Origin: Gemmatimonadaceae bacterium
GTDB taxonomy: Bacteria; Gemmatimonadota; Gemmatimonadetes; Gemmatimonadales; Gemmatimonadaceae
Length of the DNA: 38,352 bases
Reading direction: 5' to 3'
NCBI GenBank assembly: GCA_013813715.1
Contig: JACCRF010000117.1
Coordinates: 1-38,352 of the forward strand
The notes below the pieces were generated by a model. It did no database searches. It worked only from the letters and a program-made list of their open reading frames with translations, and was not told where the DNA came from. Positions 24,151 to 33,130 of this stretch are shown one piece after another. The position numbers were made by a program, and so were the translations under genes. Within the stretch, counting starts at the first letter, position 1. Every line of letters starts with the position of its first letter.

Positions 24151-25707
24151 ATGGCCGGGCTCAGCTCTTGCTTGCTCGCTGCTGAGTCAGATGGTTCGCC
24201 GCCGCAACGCATGAGGCACACGCAGACGCAAATGAGTCGCTCCGACCCACCCACCGAGACAGCATCGCGAGCCGGCCCCCATCGCCGGGTTGACGCGGAG
24301 CTGCGAAAGCGTCGGGGAGGAGGCGTCGCCATCGCCATTTCCGTCGTTGTCTCTCTTGGCTGCGCGAGCCCCGATCGTGACCCGACCGTGCCGGTTGCGC
24401 CCGACTCCACGCTTACCGGCCCAGTCCTGCCGCCGCTCCCTCAGCCGTCGTCGTTCGATGTTGCGATTGCCGTGGACTCGCGAGCGCTCAACCAGACGAT
24501 GGAGGGCTTCGGGACGACCGTGCGACTCTTCAACGACCCGCACCTCATCGGGGCGAGCGGCGGCATGGGCAACGGGCTCGACATCGGCGCCGCTTCCCAG
24601 GACGAGATCCTCCGCCGGCTTTACGAAGACATCGGGCTGACTCGTATCCGCGCGGCGGTACAGTCACCCGGGGTTGAACCTGTCAACGATAATGACGACC
24701 CGGCAGTCACCGACGTCTCCCGATTTCGATTTGAATGGGTTTTCAGCGACGGGCACATTGACTTGCTCAAGCGTGCTCGCGCGATGGGGGTCAGCACGTG
24801 GTGGCTCTCTCCCGGAGCGCTGGAGACGTGGATGGGTGAGGCGAGCGTGGAAGAGTACGTCGAGTGGACAATGACCGTCCTCCGGTATTGGCGCGCGAAG
24901 GGCGTCGAGCCACCGTTCCATTCGATAGTCAACGAACCGAACCACCCTCGCGTTAACGTTTCGGGTGAGTTCATTCGCGACGTGGTGAAGCTGCTCGGAC
25001 CGCGCCTCCGGGCCGAGGGATTCGCGACAAAGCTCGTCATCCCGGATGACGTGCACCCCTACCATGCGGTCGTGTCGGCCAGGCCGACGCTGGAAGATCC
25101 CGAAGCCCGTCAGTACATCGCTGCGCTGGCCTTTCACCTCTACGACCACCCCGTGGACGCGGCGGCCCAGATGAGGCCGCTCGCTGAACAGTTCGGCCTA
25201 CCGCTCTGGATGAGCGAGTTCGCCGTCGCCGGGGATTTCCTGGAGTGGGCCATCATCATGCACCGGCTCATCGCCGAGCACAATGTCTCTGCCGTGGACT
25301 ATATGTGGGGCTTCTTCGGCTTCTACGACAAGAACCAGCTCCTCCGCGTCGATCACAGCGGGACGCAATATCAGGGCTATGCCCCACTACCGCCGTTCTT
25401 CGCGATGGGGCAGTACTCGAAGTACGTCAGGCCCGGTGCGCGCCGCATCGGCGCCGTCTCCTCCGACCGATCGGTAATGGCCTCTGCGTTTCTCCGCGAC
25501 GGGCGTGTCACGATTGTCGTGATCAACGAGCGCGACAGTGTCACGCGCGCCCGGGTCACGATCGCCGGCGTCGCCGCGCCGCGGTCAGTATCGCTGGTCA
25601 GGACATCCGCGACGGAGAACATGTTGGGCATCGGGCGAATCGATCTTTCCGGCGACGCGTATACCGTCGAGCTCCCGGCACGCAGCATATCCACGTTCGT
25701 ACAGTAG
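24151..25707 (+). CDS. GH30-like glycoside hydrolase, lipoprotein
   Basis: A secreted (beta/alpha)8 glycosidase resembling family GH30 (glucosylceramidase/xylanase/fucosidase clan A). The start is not decided: ATG 24151, 24211 and 24232 are all possible. The signal has a long basic N-region, then a core ending SLGC, so Cys71 (longest form) is a lipobox. The (beta/alpha)8 domain starts with LNQTMEGFGTTVRLF (about 113-127); acid/base Glu262 is in IVNEPNH and nucleophile Glu356 in WMSEFAV, both intact. The last about 70 residues form a beta-sandwich-like tail. In a polysaccharide locus such an enzyme could trim, release or shorten the surface polymer, or scavenge. Divergent from the dideoxysugar operon. 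Confidence 0.8.
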   Translation: MAGLSSCLLAAESDGSPPQRMRHTQTQMSRSDPPTETASRAGPHRRVDAELRKRRGGGVAIAISVVVSLGCASPDRDPTVPVAPDSTLTGPVLPPLPQPSSFDVAIAVDSRALNQTMEGFGTTVRLFNDPHLIGASGGMGNGLDIGAASQDEILRRLYEDIGLTRIRAAVQSPGVEPVNDNDDPAVTDVSRFRFEWVFSDGHIDLLKRARAMGVSTWWLSPGALETWMGEASVEEYVEWTMTVLRYWRAKGVEPPFHSIVNEPNHPRVNVSGEFIRDVVKLLGPRLRAEGFATKLVIPDDVHPYHAVVSARPTLEDPEARQYIAALAFHLYDHPVDAAAQMRPLAEQFGLPLWMSEFAVAGDFLEWAIIMHRLIAEHNVSAVDYMWGFFGFYDKNQLLRVDHSGTQYQGYAPLPPFFAMGQYSKYVRPGARRIGAVSSDRSVMASAFLRDGRVTIVVINERDSVTRARVTIAGVAAPRSVSLVRTSATENMLGIGRIDLSGDAYTVELPARSISTFVQ

Positions 25708-25810
25708 ATATCCCGGCTGCCGGCAACGAATTCTCAGGCCGTCGGCGAGAGGGTAACAGTCGGCGTTCCGCGATCGTGGCGTTCACGCCTGACTCCACGG
25801 GCACCGATCG

Positions 25811-27637
25811 ATGATCGACGCTCGGACACCAGCCACATCGGCTGAGCCGGAACGCACCGCCCGCGCGGCGCGCATTGCGTTTCTCGTTGCGTCGGTGGTG
25901 CTGGTAATGTTCGCCGCCGCGCTTCCGTCGGGGTGGTACGATGCGCTGCCACGGAACACGAACCTTCCCCCGCGGCCGTTTGACGGAATGATGCTGCTTC
26001 GAATGACCTTCCTGGTTCAAGCGTTGGTGTTCGCCGCCCTTGCCGTCACCGGGTGGAAGCCTGCTCCCGAGAGACACTCCCTTCGCGCGGCCCCTTCCTC
26101 CAGCCCCCAGGGGAACGACGATGTCTCCAGTAATCACGCCGTTGCCATTCTCGCGTTCATAATTGCAGTGGCCATCGTATTTCGCGTGTACAGGCTGGGA
26201 TCCGACCTCTGGCTGGATGAGATCGCCACCGTGGGCACTTACGCAGCGCGACCACTCGCCGAGGTGTATGCAGCGTATCTGAGCCCCGGCAATCATCTGC
26301 TGAATTCGCTGCTCCTGAAAATCTCGGTCGCTGTGTTCGGAGAATCGGAGTGGTCTGTGAGGCTGCCGGCCGTTGCATTCGGTGTGGCGACGATTCCGGC
26401 GATGTATTGGGCGGCGCGCCTGGCGATGTCGCGCGCCGCGAGTCTTGGGGCGGCGCTGCTGCTCGCGGTTTCGTACCACCACATTTTCTTTTCGCAGAAC
26501 GCGCGTGGCTACAGCGGCCACCTTTTCTTTACGCTTGTTTCTTCCGCGCTGCTTGCCAGTGCCCTTCGGCGTGATCGCCTGAGCAAATGGGTGGCCTACG
26601 TCCTGTCGATGACGCTCGGATTCGCCGTGCTCATGACGACCGCTTTTACTCTGGGGGCTCATGTCATCGTCGGCGCTATTGCGCTGGCATCGCGATGGAG
26701 AGACGGAATTTCTTTGAGACCGCTGGCGATGCGTCTCGGGATCGCGTTCGCGGCGGCGGGGTTCTTCGCGTTCCAGGTGTACGCGGTGTCGATTCCCGAC
26801 GTCATCGCCATTTATCCCACAATCTATGCCGTGCAGGGGTCCGGCTACGTTCTGTTCTCCCGTGAGTTTGCGACCGAGCTCATTCGAGGGCTGTCGGCGG
26901 GTTTCGCTGTCGGTATCGTTGTCCTGCCTTTCGTCGCTGCGGCCGCCGGCGGCTTCATCATTCTGATTCGGCGGAACTGGGCTCTTGCTAGCTCGCTCGC
27001 ACTCGTTGTTGCGCTGACGGTTGCGTTTCTGTTGATCCGCGGCCAGAGCATCGCTCCGCGTCTTCTGTTGTCGGGACTTCCGCTCGCGATTCTGTCCTGC
27101 CTGGCAACCGTGGATGCGGCTGCACTTCTCCTTGCGCGTCGAGGCGTGGTTTCGCGGTTCCGGGCGCGCGCGCTGACGTTCGGCGTCGCAGCCGGACTTT
27201 CCGCCGCTTCTCTGCTCGCGCTCCCGAGGTACTACTCCGCCCCGAAGCAGCCATACCGGAGTGCAATTCGATACGTCGAGGTGCAACGACGGAGCGGTGA
27301 CGACGTGGTCGTCGTGTATCCCGCTGTTGGCGGGTTCAGGTACTACCTTCCCCGTGAAGGGGTGAACGACACCAGAGCATACCATTTCGTGACCGACGCC
27401 TCCGACTACGATTCCGCGCTGCGTTCGCTGGCCGCCGACAAGGGGCTGCTCGTGACGACTCTGTTCCGCGTGCTTCACAGCGCGTCGCCGGAGCTGACTC
27501 AACGGATAGACCAGGACTGGGTCGCCGTAACGGTTTTCCGGGGCACGCTCGGCGGCGGCGGTATGACGATCTGGCGCAGGAGAGGCGCCTCTCGCGCGAA
27601 AGCCGCCGAAACGGAGCGCAGTCGTGACGACGGATGA
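25811..27637 (+). CDS. GT39/ArnT-like membrane glycosyltransferase (GT-C)
   Basis: A 608-residue protein with about 10-12 hydrophobic segments and a hydrophilic C-terminal domain (about 480-600). The first periplasmic loop carries the acidic pair D136-E137 in SDLWLDEIATV, the position of the metal/catalytic aspartate in the PMT_2/ArnT family that uses polyprenyl-phosphate sugars. FFSQNARGYSGHLFF in the next loop is also typical (Gln-Asn/Ala-Arg-x-Tyr). It would add a sugar to a glycan or lipid outside the membrane. Start ATG 25811; it ends inside the next methyltransferase gene by 14 nt. Confidence 0.85.
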   Translation: MIDARTPATSAEPERTARAARIAFLVASVVLVMFAAALPSGWYDALPRNTNLPPRPFDGMMLLRMTFLVQALVFAALAVTGWKPAPERHSLRAAPSSSPQGNDDVSSNHAVAILAFIIAVAIVFRVYRLGSDLWLDEIATVGTYAARPLAEVYAAYLSPGNHLLNSLLLKISVAVFGESEWSVRLPAVAFGVATIPAMYWAARLAMSRAASLGAALLLAVSYHHIFFSQNARGYSGHLFFTLVSSALLASALRRDRLSKWVAYVLSMTLGFAVLMTTAFTLGAHVIVGAIALASRWRDGISLRPLAMRLGIAFAAAGFFAFQVYAVSIPDVIAIYPTIYAVQGSGYVLFSREFATELIRGLSAGFAVGIVVLPFVAAAAGGFIILIRRNWALASSLALVVALTVAFLLIRGQSIAPRLLLSGLPLAILSCLATVDAAALLLARRGVVSRFRARALTFGVAAGLSAASLLALPRYYSAPKQPYRSAIRYVEVQRRSGDDVVVVYPAVGGFRYYLPREGVNDTRAYHFVTDASDYDSALRSLAADKGLLVTTLFRVLHSASPELTQRIDQDWVAVTVFRGTLGGGGMTIWRRRGASRAKAAETERSRDDG

Positions 27638-28412
27638 CCCCCGGCCGCCGCGCATTTTCTCTGCGGAATACTACGCCCGCATGCGAGTGCTCGAAGCGGA
27701 TTCGTGGTGGAATGCCGCGATGCGGGACATTGCGGGATCGCTGCTCCGCGACGCTCGATTGTCCGAACGCGGAATGCTCGTCGACGTTGGCTGCGGCTCA
27801 GGGCAGACTATCTCGTGGTTCCAGGGGGAATGGCCGGACTGGTCTGCGGCCGGACTCGACGTAGCGCGTGAAGGATTGGCCGCCGCGCTCGACCTCGGAC
27901 ATCACGTTGTGCAAGGGTCGGCGATGGCACTGCCGCACGCCGATGCGTCAACAGACCTCATCATTACGTTCGACGTGCTCCAGCACCTTCCCCTCGACGG
28001 AGGCGACGCGCAGGCGCTTTCGGAGATGCGTCGTGCGCTCAAGCCGGGTGGCGTGCTCCTGGTTCGGACAAATGCACAGGCCTTTCCTCGCGCCGCCGCC
28101 GACCGTCAGTACAACTTTCGAAAGTACACGCCTGATCTGCTGCGTGACCGGCTCGAATCGGCTGGGTTCAGGGTCGAGACGCTGGGTCGAGTCAACGCAC
28201 TTCTCGGGCTCGCCGAGATCCCGCGCGAAATGCGCGCGCGTCGCAGCCAGTCGTCGGAGTATCACGGCATTCTCTCGGGGCCGCGGTCGACGCACAGTCT
28301 GGTTGGCCGCTTGAAGCGGAGGTGGCTGGCGTTCGAGGGCCGCGCGCTCCGCGATGGGTGGCACCTGCCGCTGGGAAGAACCATCTTTGCCCTGTGCCGC
28401 CGCCCCGCATGA
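27624..28412 (+). CDS. SAM-dependent class I methyltransferase
   Basis: A 262-residue methyltransferase (type Methyltransf_11). Start GTG 27624 with GGAG at 27613-27616, overlapping the GT39 gene. The SAM loop is LVDVGCGSGQTISW (about 52-65) and the strand 4 region DLIITFDVLQHLPLDGG. MRRALKPGGVLLVRTNA follows as strand 5. The C-terminal 80 residues are Arg-rich and probably substrate specific. Likely modifies a sugar or lipid linker of the local glycan; the target is not recognisable. Confidence 0.85.
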   Translation: MTTDDPRPPRIFSAEYYARMRVLEADSWWNAAMRDIAGSLLRDARLSERGMLVDVGCGSGQTISWFQGEWPDWSAAGLDVAREGLAAALDLGHHVVQGSAMALPHADASTDLIITFDVLQHLPLDGGDAQALSEMRRALKPGGVLLVRTNAQAFPRAAADRQYNFRKYTPDLLRDRLESAGFRVETLGRVNALLGLAEIPREMRARRSQSSEYHGILSGPRSTHSLVGRLKRRWLAFEGRALRDGWHLPLGRTIFALCRRPA

Positions 28413-28512
28413 CTCGAGCCGCACCAGCCTCGAGGCGCAGAACCAGACCTTTCTCCTCAAGACCAACAGCCATGCTTCTCGCCTCCCGTGGGTACAACCT
28501 TCCGAGGTTGAC

Positions 28513-29637
28513 TTGAACGCTGTTCGAATCGCAGTGCTGGGCCTCGGCGAGGCCGGATACAACATGCACATGCCGGCTCTAGCGCAGATGCGCGGGATTG
28601 AGCTCGTCGGAGCCTGTGACATCGATCTCGATCGCCGTGCCAACGCCGCTAAGGCGTGGAGCGTCCCCGTCTTCGACAACCTCGAGAAAATGCTTGCTGA
28701 AGCGAGGCCGGAGATGCTGATCGTCGCGACGCCGCCGGACAGCCACGCGCGGATTTGCCTCCAGGCGATCGCTGCCGGCTGCCATGTCATTTGCGAGAAG
28801 CCGTTTACGTCGACACTCGAGGAGGCGGATACAGTGATGGCCGCTGCCGCCGCAGCGGGGCGCCGAATAGCGCTGAATCACGAGTTCCGGGAGATGCCCA
28901 TTTTCCGCGCTGTTCTCGACGAGATTGGCGGGCCGAGGGGAGATCAAATCGTGTTCGCGCAGCTCTGGCAGCACATGGACATGGCGCCATGGATGGAAAA
29001 GGGCTGGCGTGGCAGCATGCAGCGGCGGACCCTTCACGAGGGAGGCGTCCATCTCGTGGACTATCTGCTAGCGCTGTTCGGCGAAAAGCCCCACGCCGTA
29101 TCGGCCACGATGTCGGCGTGCGGGGCGCAGGAACCAGGCGCGGATGTCGGTGCCGACGCAGTGGCGATCGTTTCGCTCGAGTTCTCGCGCGGGCGTCTCG
29201 CTCAGATTCTCCAGCACCGCCTGTGCAAGGGCGAGACCCAGTACTTCGAGCTCCGCGCCGATACTCGCGTCGCGTCATACCGTGCATCCTTCGGCGGGCG
29301 TGCGCGAGTGACCGCTGGCCTGTATCGCAGCACTGTTCCGCACCTGCGGGTCGATTACGGCGTGTCAGGCCTGGCGTGGCGGGAAGTGGGTAACAAGCGC
29401 ACGCTGCTCGCGCGCAACCCGAAAGAACCGCGTGTTGTGTCGACCCGCAACGTGCTCGAGCGCTCGCTGGCTGCGTTCGCGAGCGGCAGCGCACCTCCCG
29501 CGTCGGCGCAGGACGGCCGCGACGCGCTCGAGGTGATTAACGCCTGCTACGAGGCGGCAGCGATCGGCCGCCGCATTCCTGTGTCCGGAACCAATTCGGC
29601 CGAACCCGCGCTGGCGTCCGACAGCAAGGGGGGGTGA
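28513..29637 (+). CDS. Gfo/Idh/MocA-family oxidoreductase
   Basis: A 374-residue NAD(P)-dependent sugar oxidoreductase. I place the start at TTG 28513, with GAGG at 28504-28507, because the Rossmann fold starts at once (VRIAVLGLGEAGYNMH). The longer open frame (from 28354) starts inside the preceding gene. Motifs: ACDIDLDRR after strand 2, VATPPDSHARICLQA, catalytic-Lys EKP at residues 95-97, and EGGVHLVDYLLALFG, which carries the active-site His and Asp. The substrate is presumably an NDP-sugar keto or hydroxy group. A second, shorter member of the family follows 27 bp later. Confidence 0.87.
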   Translation: MNAVRIAVLGLGEAGYNMHMPALAQMRGIELVGACDIDLDRRANAAKAWSVPVFDNLEKMLAEARPEMLIVATPPDSHARICLQAIAAGCHVICEKPFTSTLEEADTVMAAAAAAGRRIALNHEFREMPIFRAVLDEIGGPRGDQIVFAQLWQHMDMAPWMEKGWRGSMQRRTLHEGGVHLVDYLLALFGEKPHAVSATMSACGAQEPGADVGADAVAIVSLEFSRGRLAQILQHRLCKGETQYFELRADTRVASYRASFGGRARVTAGLYRSTVPHLRVDYGVSGLAWREVGNKRTLLARNPKEPRVVSTRNVLERSLAAFASGSAPPASAQDGRDALEVINACYEAAAIGRRIPVSGTNSAEPALASDSKGG

Positions 29638-29664
29638 CCGAGTGGCGGCTCGCGGGGGACGCAG

Positions 29665-30657
29665 TTGCGCGCGGCGATAATCGGCGCGGGGCTGATGGGG
29701 CGTTGGCATGCCGATGCCGTGCGGCGAGCCGGCGGAGAAGTGATTGCCGTCGCCGATGCGGACATCGCCCGTGCGCGCAAGCTCGCCGACGGGTTTGCTG
29801 GATCGCGCGTCGTCAGTTCTCCGCGCGAAGCAATGTCCTCGGTCGAAGTCGTTCACGTGTGCACGCCGCTGGCCGGTCGCGATGAGATCATATCCGCCGC
29901 CCTCGAGCTCGGCTGTCATGTGCTGGCCGAAAAGCCTCTCGCCGCGACCGCCGGGAGTGTGACTGAGCTGCATTCGCGGGCCGCGGCGGCGGGCGTTCTC
30001 CTGTGCCCCGTGCATCAGTTCATCTTTCAGCCTGGCGCGTTGCGAGCAGCAGCGCTCTGCGGCCGCATCGCGCCGTTGCGTCAGTTCGCGGCCGTAGTCT
30101 GCTCGGCCGGCGCCGACAACAGGTCTGACCAGGAAAGGGATGAACTGGCATTCGGCATCCTGCCCCATCCGCTCTCGCTGGCCGAGCGGCTGACGCCCGG
30201 GGGATTGTCGGGAATACGCTGGCTCGGGAACCGCGCGGCAGCGGGTGAGGTCCAGGTCATCGGTTCAGCGCGCGGGATCGCGTTTTCCATCCAGCTCTCG
30301 ACCACTGCCCGCCCGACGCGTCATGCACTGCGAATTGCAGGCGAGGGTGGAACGATCCACGCCGATCTCTTTCACGGCTTCGCTTTCGCCGAAGCAGGAG
30401 ACGTGTCGAGGCTGAGAAAGACGACACGGCCGTTCACATATGCCGCAGCGACCTTTTCCGCCGCGACCGGGAATCTCGCGCGGCGTGCCATGCGCGGCGA
30501 ATCGGGGTTTCCAGGTCTGCGGGAGCTGGTGGCGCGTTTCCATGCTGCAGCGAGCAATGGCGGCGCGTCGCCTATTCCCATGAGCGAGAGCCTTTCCGTC
30601 GCCGTTGCACGCGATGACATCATCGAGATTCTACGCCGCGATGGAGCGCTTGCGTGA
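29665..30657 (+). CDS. Second Gfo/Idh/MocA-family oxidoreductase
   Basis: A 330-residue family member starting at TTG 29665 with a strong GGGGGA 5' to it. Rossmann loop AAIIGAGLMGRWHADAV (3-19), VADADIARARKLA, VCTPLAGRDEI, and the AEKP motif with Lys90. The third motif is FGILPHPLSLAERL, where the His is kept but the exact GxHxxD is not. This loss of the second active-site Asp suggests a divergent substrate or a changed reaction compared with the upstream gene. Last about 40 residues include SIPMSESLSVA-like substrate-side helix. It is in the same plus-strand run as the GT39 and methyltransferase genes. Confidence 0.85.
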   Translation: MRAAIIGAGLMGRWHADAVRRAGGEVIAVADADIARARKLADGFAGSRVVSSPREAMSSVEVVHVCTPLAGRDEIISAALELGCHVLAEKPLAATAGSVTELHSRAAAAGVLLCPVHQFIFQPGALRAAALCGRIAPLRQFAAVVCSAGADNRSDQERDELAFGILPHPLSLAERLTPGGLSGIRWLGNRAAAGEVQVIGSARGIAFSIQLSTTARPTRHALRIAGEGGTIHADLFHGFAFAEAGDVSRLRKTTRPFTYAAATFSAATGNLARRAMRGESGFPGLRELVARFHAAASNGGASPIPMSESLSVAVARDDIIEILRRDGALA

Positions 30658-30733
30658 AAGCTCCTCAACGCGGTGGATGCCTGCGATATTGGATGCCAAC
30701 ATGCTTTTCCTCGGTCGTTAAGCCAGTCTCGTT

Positions 30734-31714
30734 ATGACGATCCCGTGGCTCGACGCAATCCTCGTGTGCCCCGCCTGTCGTGGCGAGCTTGCCGGGCGAG
30801 GTGGGGGTTACGCCTGTGAGGTCTGCGCACGCGCGTATCCCGTGCGGTACGGCATCCCGGATTTCCGTCTCCAGCCCGACCCCTACATCAGCGTCGACGA
30901 CGAGATACGCAAGATCGAGGCATTCGCTGCGCCCGGCCGATCCTTCGCGGACATGGTGCGCGCCTATTACGTGCTAACTCCTGAGAGTCCGCCTGAACTG
31001 CATTCCAGATACATCGCCGCGATGGCGGCGGCGGTGATGCGCGGCGATGGCATTCTGCGAAAGCTTCGTGCGGAGTATCCGGGCATCGGAAGCGGCGATC
31101 TGCTCGACCTCGGATGCGGCACGGGCGGAATGAGTATCGCGGCCAGCGGCGAGTTCGATCGCGTGGTAGGTGTGGACATTGCGCTCCGCTGGCTGGTGAT
31201 GGGACAACAGCGGCTGAAGGAGGATACGGTGGACGTTCCACTGGTCTGCGCCAACGCGGAAGCGCTTCCTTTCCGCCCGGGCGCTTTCGATGCGGTCGTC
31301 GCCGACGCCGTGATCGAGCACGTGCGAAGTCCGGGGATGATGCGTGACGAGACCGTACGCGTGCTGCGGCGGGGCGGCGCATTCTTCTTTACGACCAACA
31401 ACCGCTACAGCATTCTACCCGAACCACACGTCCGGCTCCTGGGTTTCGGGCTGCTCCCCCGGGCGTGGATGGAGACGGTTGCCAGGCGCGTTCGCCGCAC
31501 CCCATACAAGGCGCGCCTTCTCTCGAGGGGCGAGCTCGCTGCTGTGTTCCGCGGCGTGGGTCGTGTGGTGCTTCCGTGGTTCGAGGCGGGCGAACTGGGT
31601 GACCGCAACGAGCAGCTTCGTCGGAGCTGGGAACGCATGAGCAGCTACGCGCCTTTCCGTTTCCTGGTCAGGAACGTGGTTCCGCAGTACTTCATTCTGG
31701 GGAAGCGGGCGTAG
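30734..31714 (+). CDS. Methyltransferase with N-terminal zinc ribbon (Trm112-like)
   Basis: A 326-residue protein. The first 45 residues form a Trm112-like zinc ribbon: CPAC at 12-15 and CEVC at 28-31, then YPVRYGIPDF. A class I SAM methyltransferase follows, with LLDLGCGTGGMSIAA (about 123-137), VGVDIALRWLVMG, CANAEALPFRPGAFDAVVADAVIEHV and VLRRGGAFFFTTNN. This fusion is common in bacterial glycan and lipid loci. Start ATG 30734 has no Shine-Dalgarno word. Its last 23 bases overlap the convergent haem-protein gene. Confidence 0.85.
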   Translation: MTIPWLDAILVCPACRGELAGRGGGYACEVCARAYPVRYGIPDFRLQPDPYISVDDEIRKIEAFAAPGRSFADMVRAYYVLTPESPPELHSRYIAAMAAAVMRGDGILRKLRAEYPGIGSGDLLDLGCGTGGMSIAASGEFDRVVGVDIALRWLVMGQQRLKEDTVDVPLVCANAEALPFRPGAFDAVVADAVIEHVRSPGMMRDETVRVLRRGGAFFFTTNNRYSILPEPHVRLLGFGLLPRAWMETVARRVRRTPYKARLLSRGELAAVFRGVGRVVLPWFEAGELGDRNEQLRRSWERMSSYAPFRFLVRNVVPQYFILGKRA

Positions 31715-32366
31715 CCACCCGACTCCCAGCCATCTGGCGGCGGCGCCGTACGCCGGCCACCTGAAACACGAGTACCGCCGCCAGCATTGCGCCGAACAGC
31801 ATGACGAGTTCAGGGCGTCTCTTCTCGAGCAGTTGATAAAACACGCCGTGGACCGCGACGAGCGCGATTATGAAGTAGTTCGACCGCTGGATTCGTTTCC
31901 ACGCCGGCACGCCAAGCGCGCGCAGCGCAACGTCGCTGGATATCGCCAGCAGGATGACCAGTAGCAGCGCCGCAACGAGCCCCATGTAATTGGCGGCGAC
32001 GAAAGCCAGCGTTGCGGCCGATGCCTCCCCCTCTGCGGCGGCGGAAGGCAGAAAATACCGGCGCAGGCTCCCGCCCATGTGCACCTGAAGTCCGAGAATA
32101 GTATGGAGCACGCCCATGCTGCCGGCCCAGATTCCGATGTCACGCCTGAGATCGGTGCTGACGGGGTTGGGTCTGGATCGCAGCAGATTTCGCGGGCCGA
32201 GTGCCAGGGATAATGCGAGGAACGCAATGCCGGCATAAGCCGTCGCGGTGCTCGCGTTCTCGACTGCGCTGCGCGATCCCCGGAGCATCCATATGGCCGC
32301 GGAGATGGCGATGGCCGCGGCCGCGATCATCAGGTGGCGGATGAAGCGGCGCTGAGAATGCGACAT
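31692..32366 (-). CDS. Ferric-reductase/YedZ-like haem membrane protein
   Basis: A 224-residue membrane protein with about six hydrophobic segments. RRDIGIWAGSMGVLHTILG (about 74-92), with an Arg-Arg and a His in the same helix, and a second His in ALVAVHGVFYQLL (about 170-180) are the pattern of the ferric-reductase-like transmembrane domain (MsrQ/YedZ), in which paired His bind haem b. It would take part in electron transfer at the inner membrane. It is the last gene of a five-gene minus-strand operon, 26 nt after the small membrane protein. No MsrP partner is in the window. Confidence 0.75.
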   Translation of the reverse strand: MSHSQRRFIRHLMIAAAAIAISAAIWMLRGSRSAVENASTATAYAGIAFLALSLALGPRNLLRSRPNPVSTDLRRDIGIWAGSMGVLHTILGLQVHMGGSLRRYFLPSAAAEGEASAATLAFVAANYMGLVAALLLVILLAISSDVALRALGVPAWKRIQRSNYFIIALVAVHGVFYQLLEKRRPELVMLFGAMLAAVLVFQVAGVRRRRQMAGSRVATPASPE

Positions 32367-32392
32367 TCGCCGGGCCGCGTCAGTGCGCGCCG

Positions 32393-32704
32393 CTATTTCT
32401 CAGTTCGCGCGAGTGCGTTGTACACCGAGCCAATGATCCGCCCGATAGCGTACCCGATGACGAACGCGTAGACGAACCCGATGAACGCGCCGGCAGTCGT
32501 CACCTGGTATCCGGGAAGAAAGACTCCGAGAAGACCCAGGTGCGGCCCGACCCGCGGGCCGCCGCGCATCACGAGAACGATCGTCGCCAGAAACAGACCG
32601 AGACCAAAGAGCAGCCCGAGCGCGATTCCCCAGGCCCGCGCGTTCAGCCGGAGCAGCGTCGTCTTGAGATCATCCTCTGATGCGTCGATCTGATCGTGAC
32701 TCAT
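32393..32704 (-). CDS. Small membrane protein, paralogue 2
   Basis: A 103-residue protein with two predicted transmembrane helices (about 24-46 and 67-92). The loop between holds GLLGVFLPGYQVTTAGAFIG. It is clearly related to the gene immediately upstream (32717-33130): both have a hydrophobic helix, an L/M-G-x-Y/F-x-x-GY-x-V-T-x-x-G-A segment, and a second helix with FxxGYxxG/FCAGW. I do not recognise a named family or function. Start ATG 32704, 12 nt after its paralogue. Confidence 0.75.
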   Translation of the reverse strand: MSHDQIDASEDDLKTTLLRLNARAWGIALGLLFGLGLFLATIVLVMRGGPRVGPHLGLLGVFLPGYQVTTAGAFIGFVYAFVIGYAIGRIIGSVYNALARTEK

Positions 32705-32716
32705 TCCAGGTGCCGG

Positions 32717-33130
32717 TTAGATGTGGTCCAGAAAATCGCGCGTCTCGCCGAGCTCGGCCCGTGAACGAATTATGAACAGGGAAACCGCGAGCACGAGATT
32801 GCGTGTGAACGCAACGAACCATCCGGCGCAAAACCCGACGGCGAACCCCCACCCGAGACCGATCACCGCGCCGGACCAGGTGACCGAGTATCCCGCGAAA
32901 TACTCGCCCATCAGAGCGAGTGGAAGGGAGTTCTCCGGCGAGAGAAGCAGGACGAGCGACGTCGCTCCGAAGAAGCTGATCCCAACTGCGGTTCCGATCG
33001 CAGCGCCAAAGGCGCGCTTGTCCACTGGTGCGAAGAGCAGCGCCGCACTGCTCGAAAGCGTGTCGGGACTGTCGGCCGACGGCGGAACCGCGTTTCCGTC
33101 GTGGCGGGCGTCGAACCCGGTTTTGCTCAT
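32717..33130 (-). CDS. Small membrane protein, paralogue 1
   Basis: A 137-residue protein whose stop-proximal half matches paralogue 2. A soluble N-terminus of about 38 residues rich in Ser, Asp and Pro precedes helix 1 (about 42-66), a loop with LMGEYFAGYSVTWSGAVIG, and helix 2 (about 86-115). The start ATG 33130 directly abuts the stop TAG of the flavoprotein gene (33131-33133), so translation is coupled. No recognised family. Confidence 0.75.
   Translation of the reverse strand: MSKTGFDARHDGNAVPPSADSPDTLSSSAALLFAPVDKRAFGAAIGTAVGISFFGATSLVLLLSPENSLPLALMGEYFAGYSVTWSGAVIGLGWGFAVGFCAGWFVAFTRNLVLAVSLFIIRSRAELGETRDFLDHI

Noticed and set aside
25598-27655. Long minus-strand open frame (685 codons) opposite the GT39-like gene
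   Set aside because: The translation is Arg/Glu/His-rich, low-complexity and without domains; the opposite strand encodes a clear membrane glycosyltransferase. It is a codon-bias shadow of GC-rich DNA.
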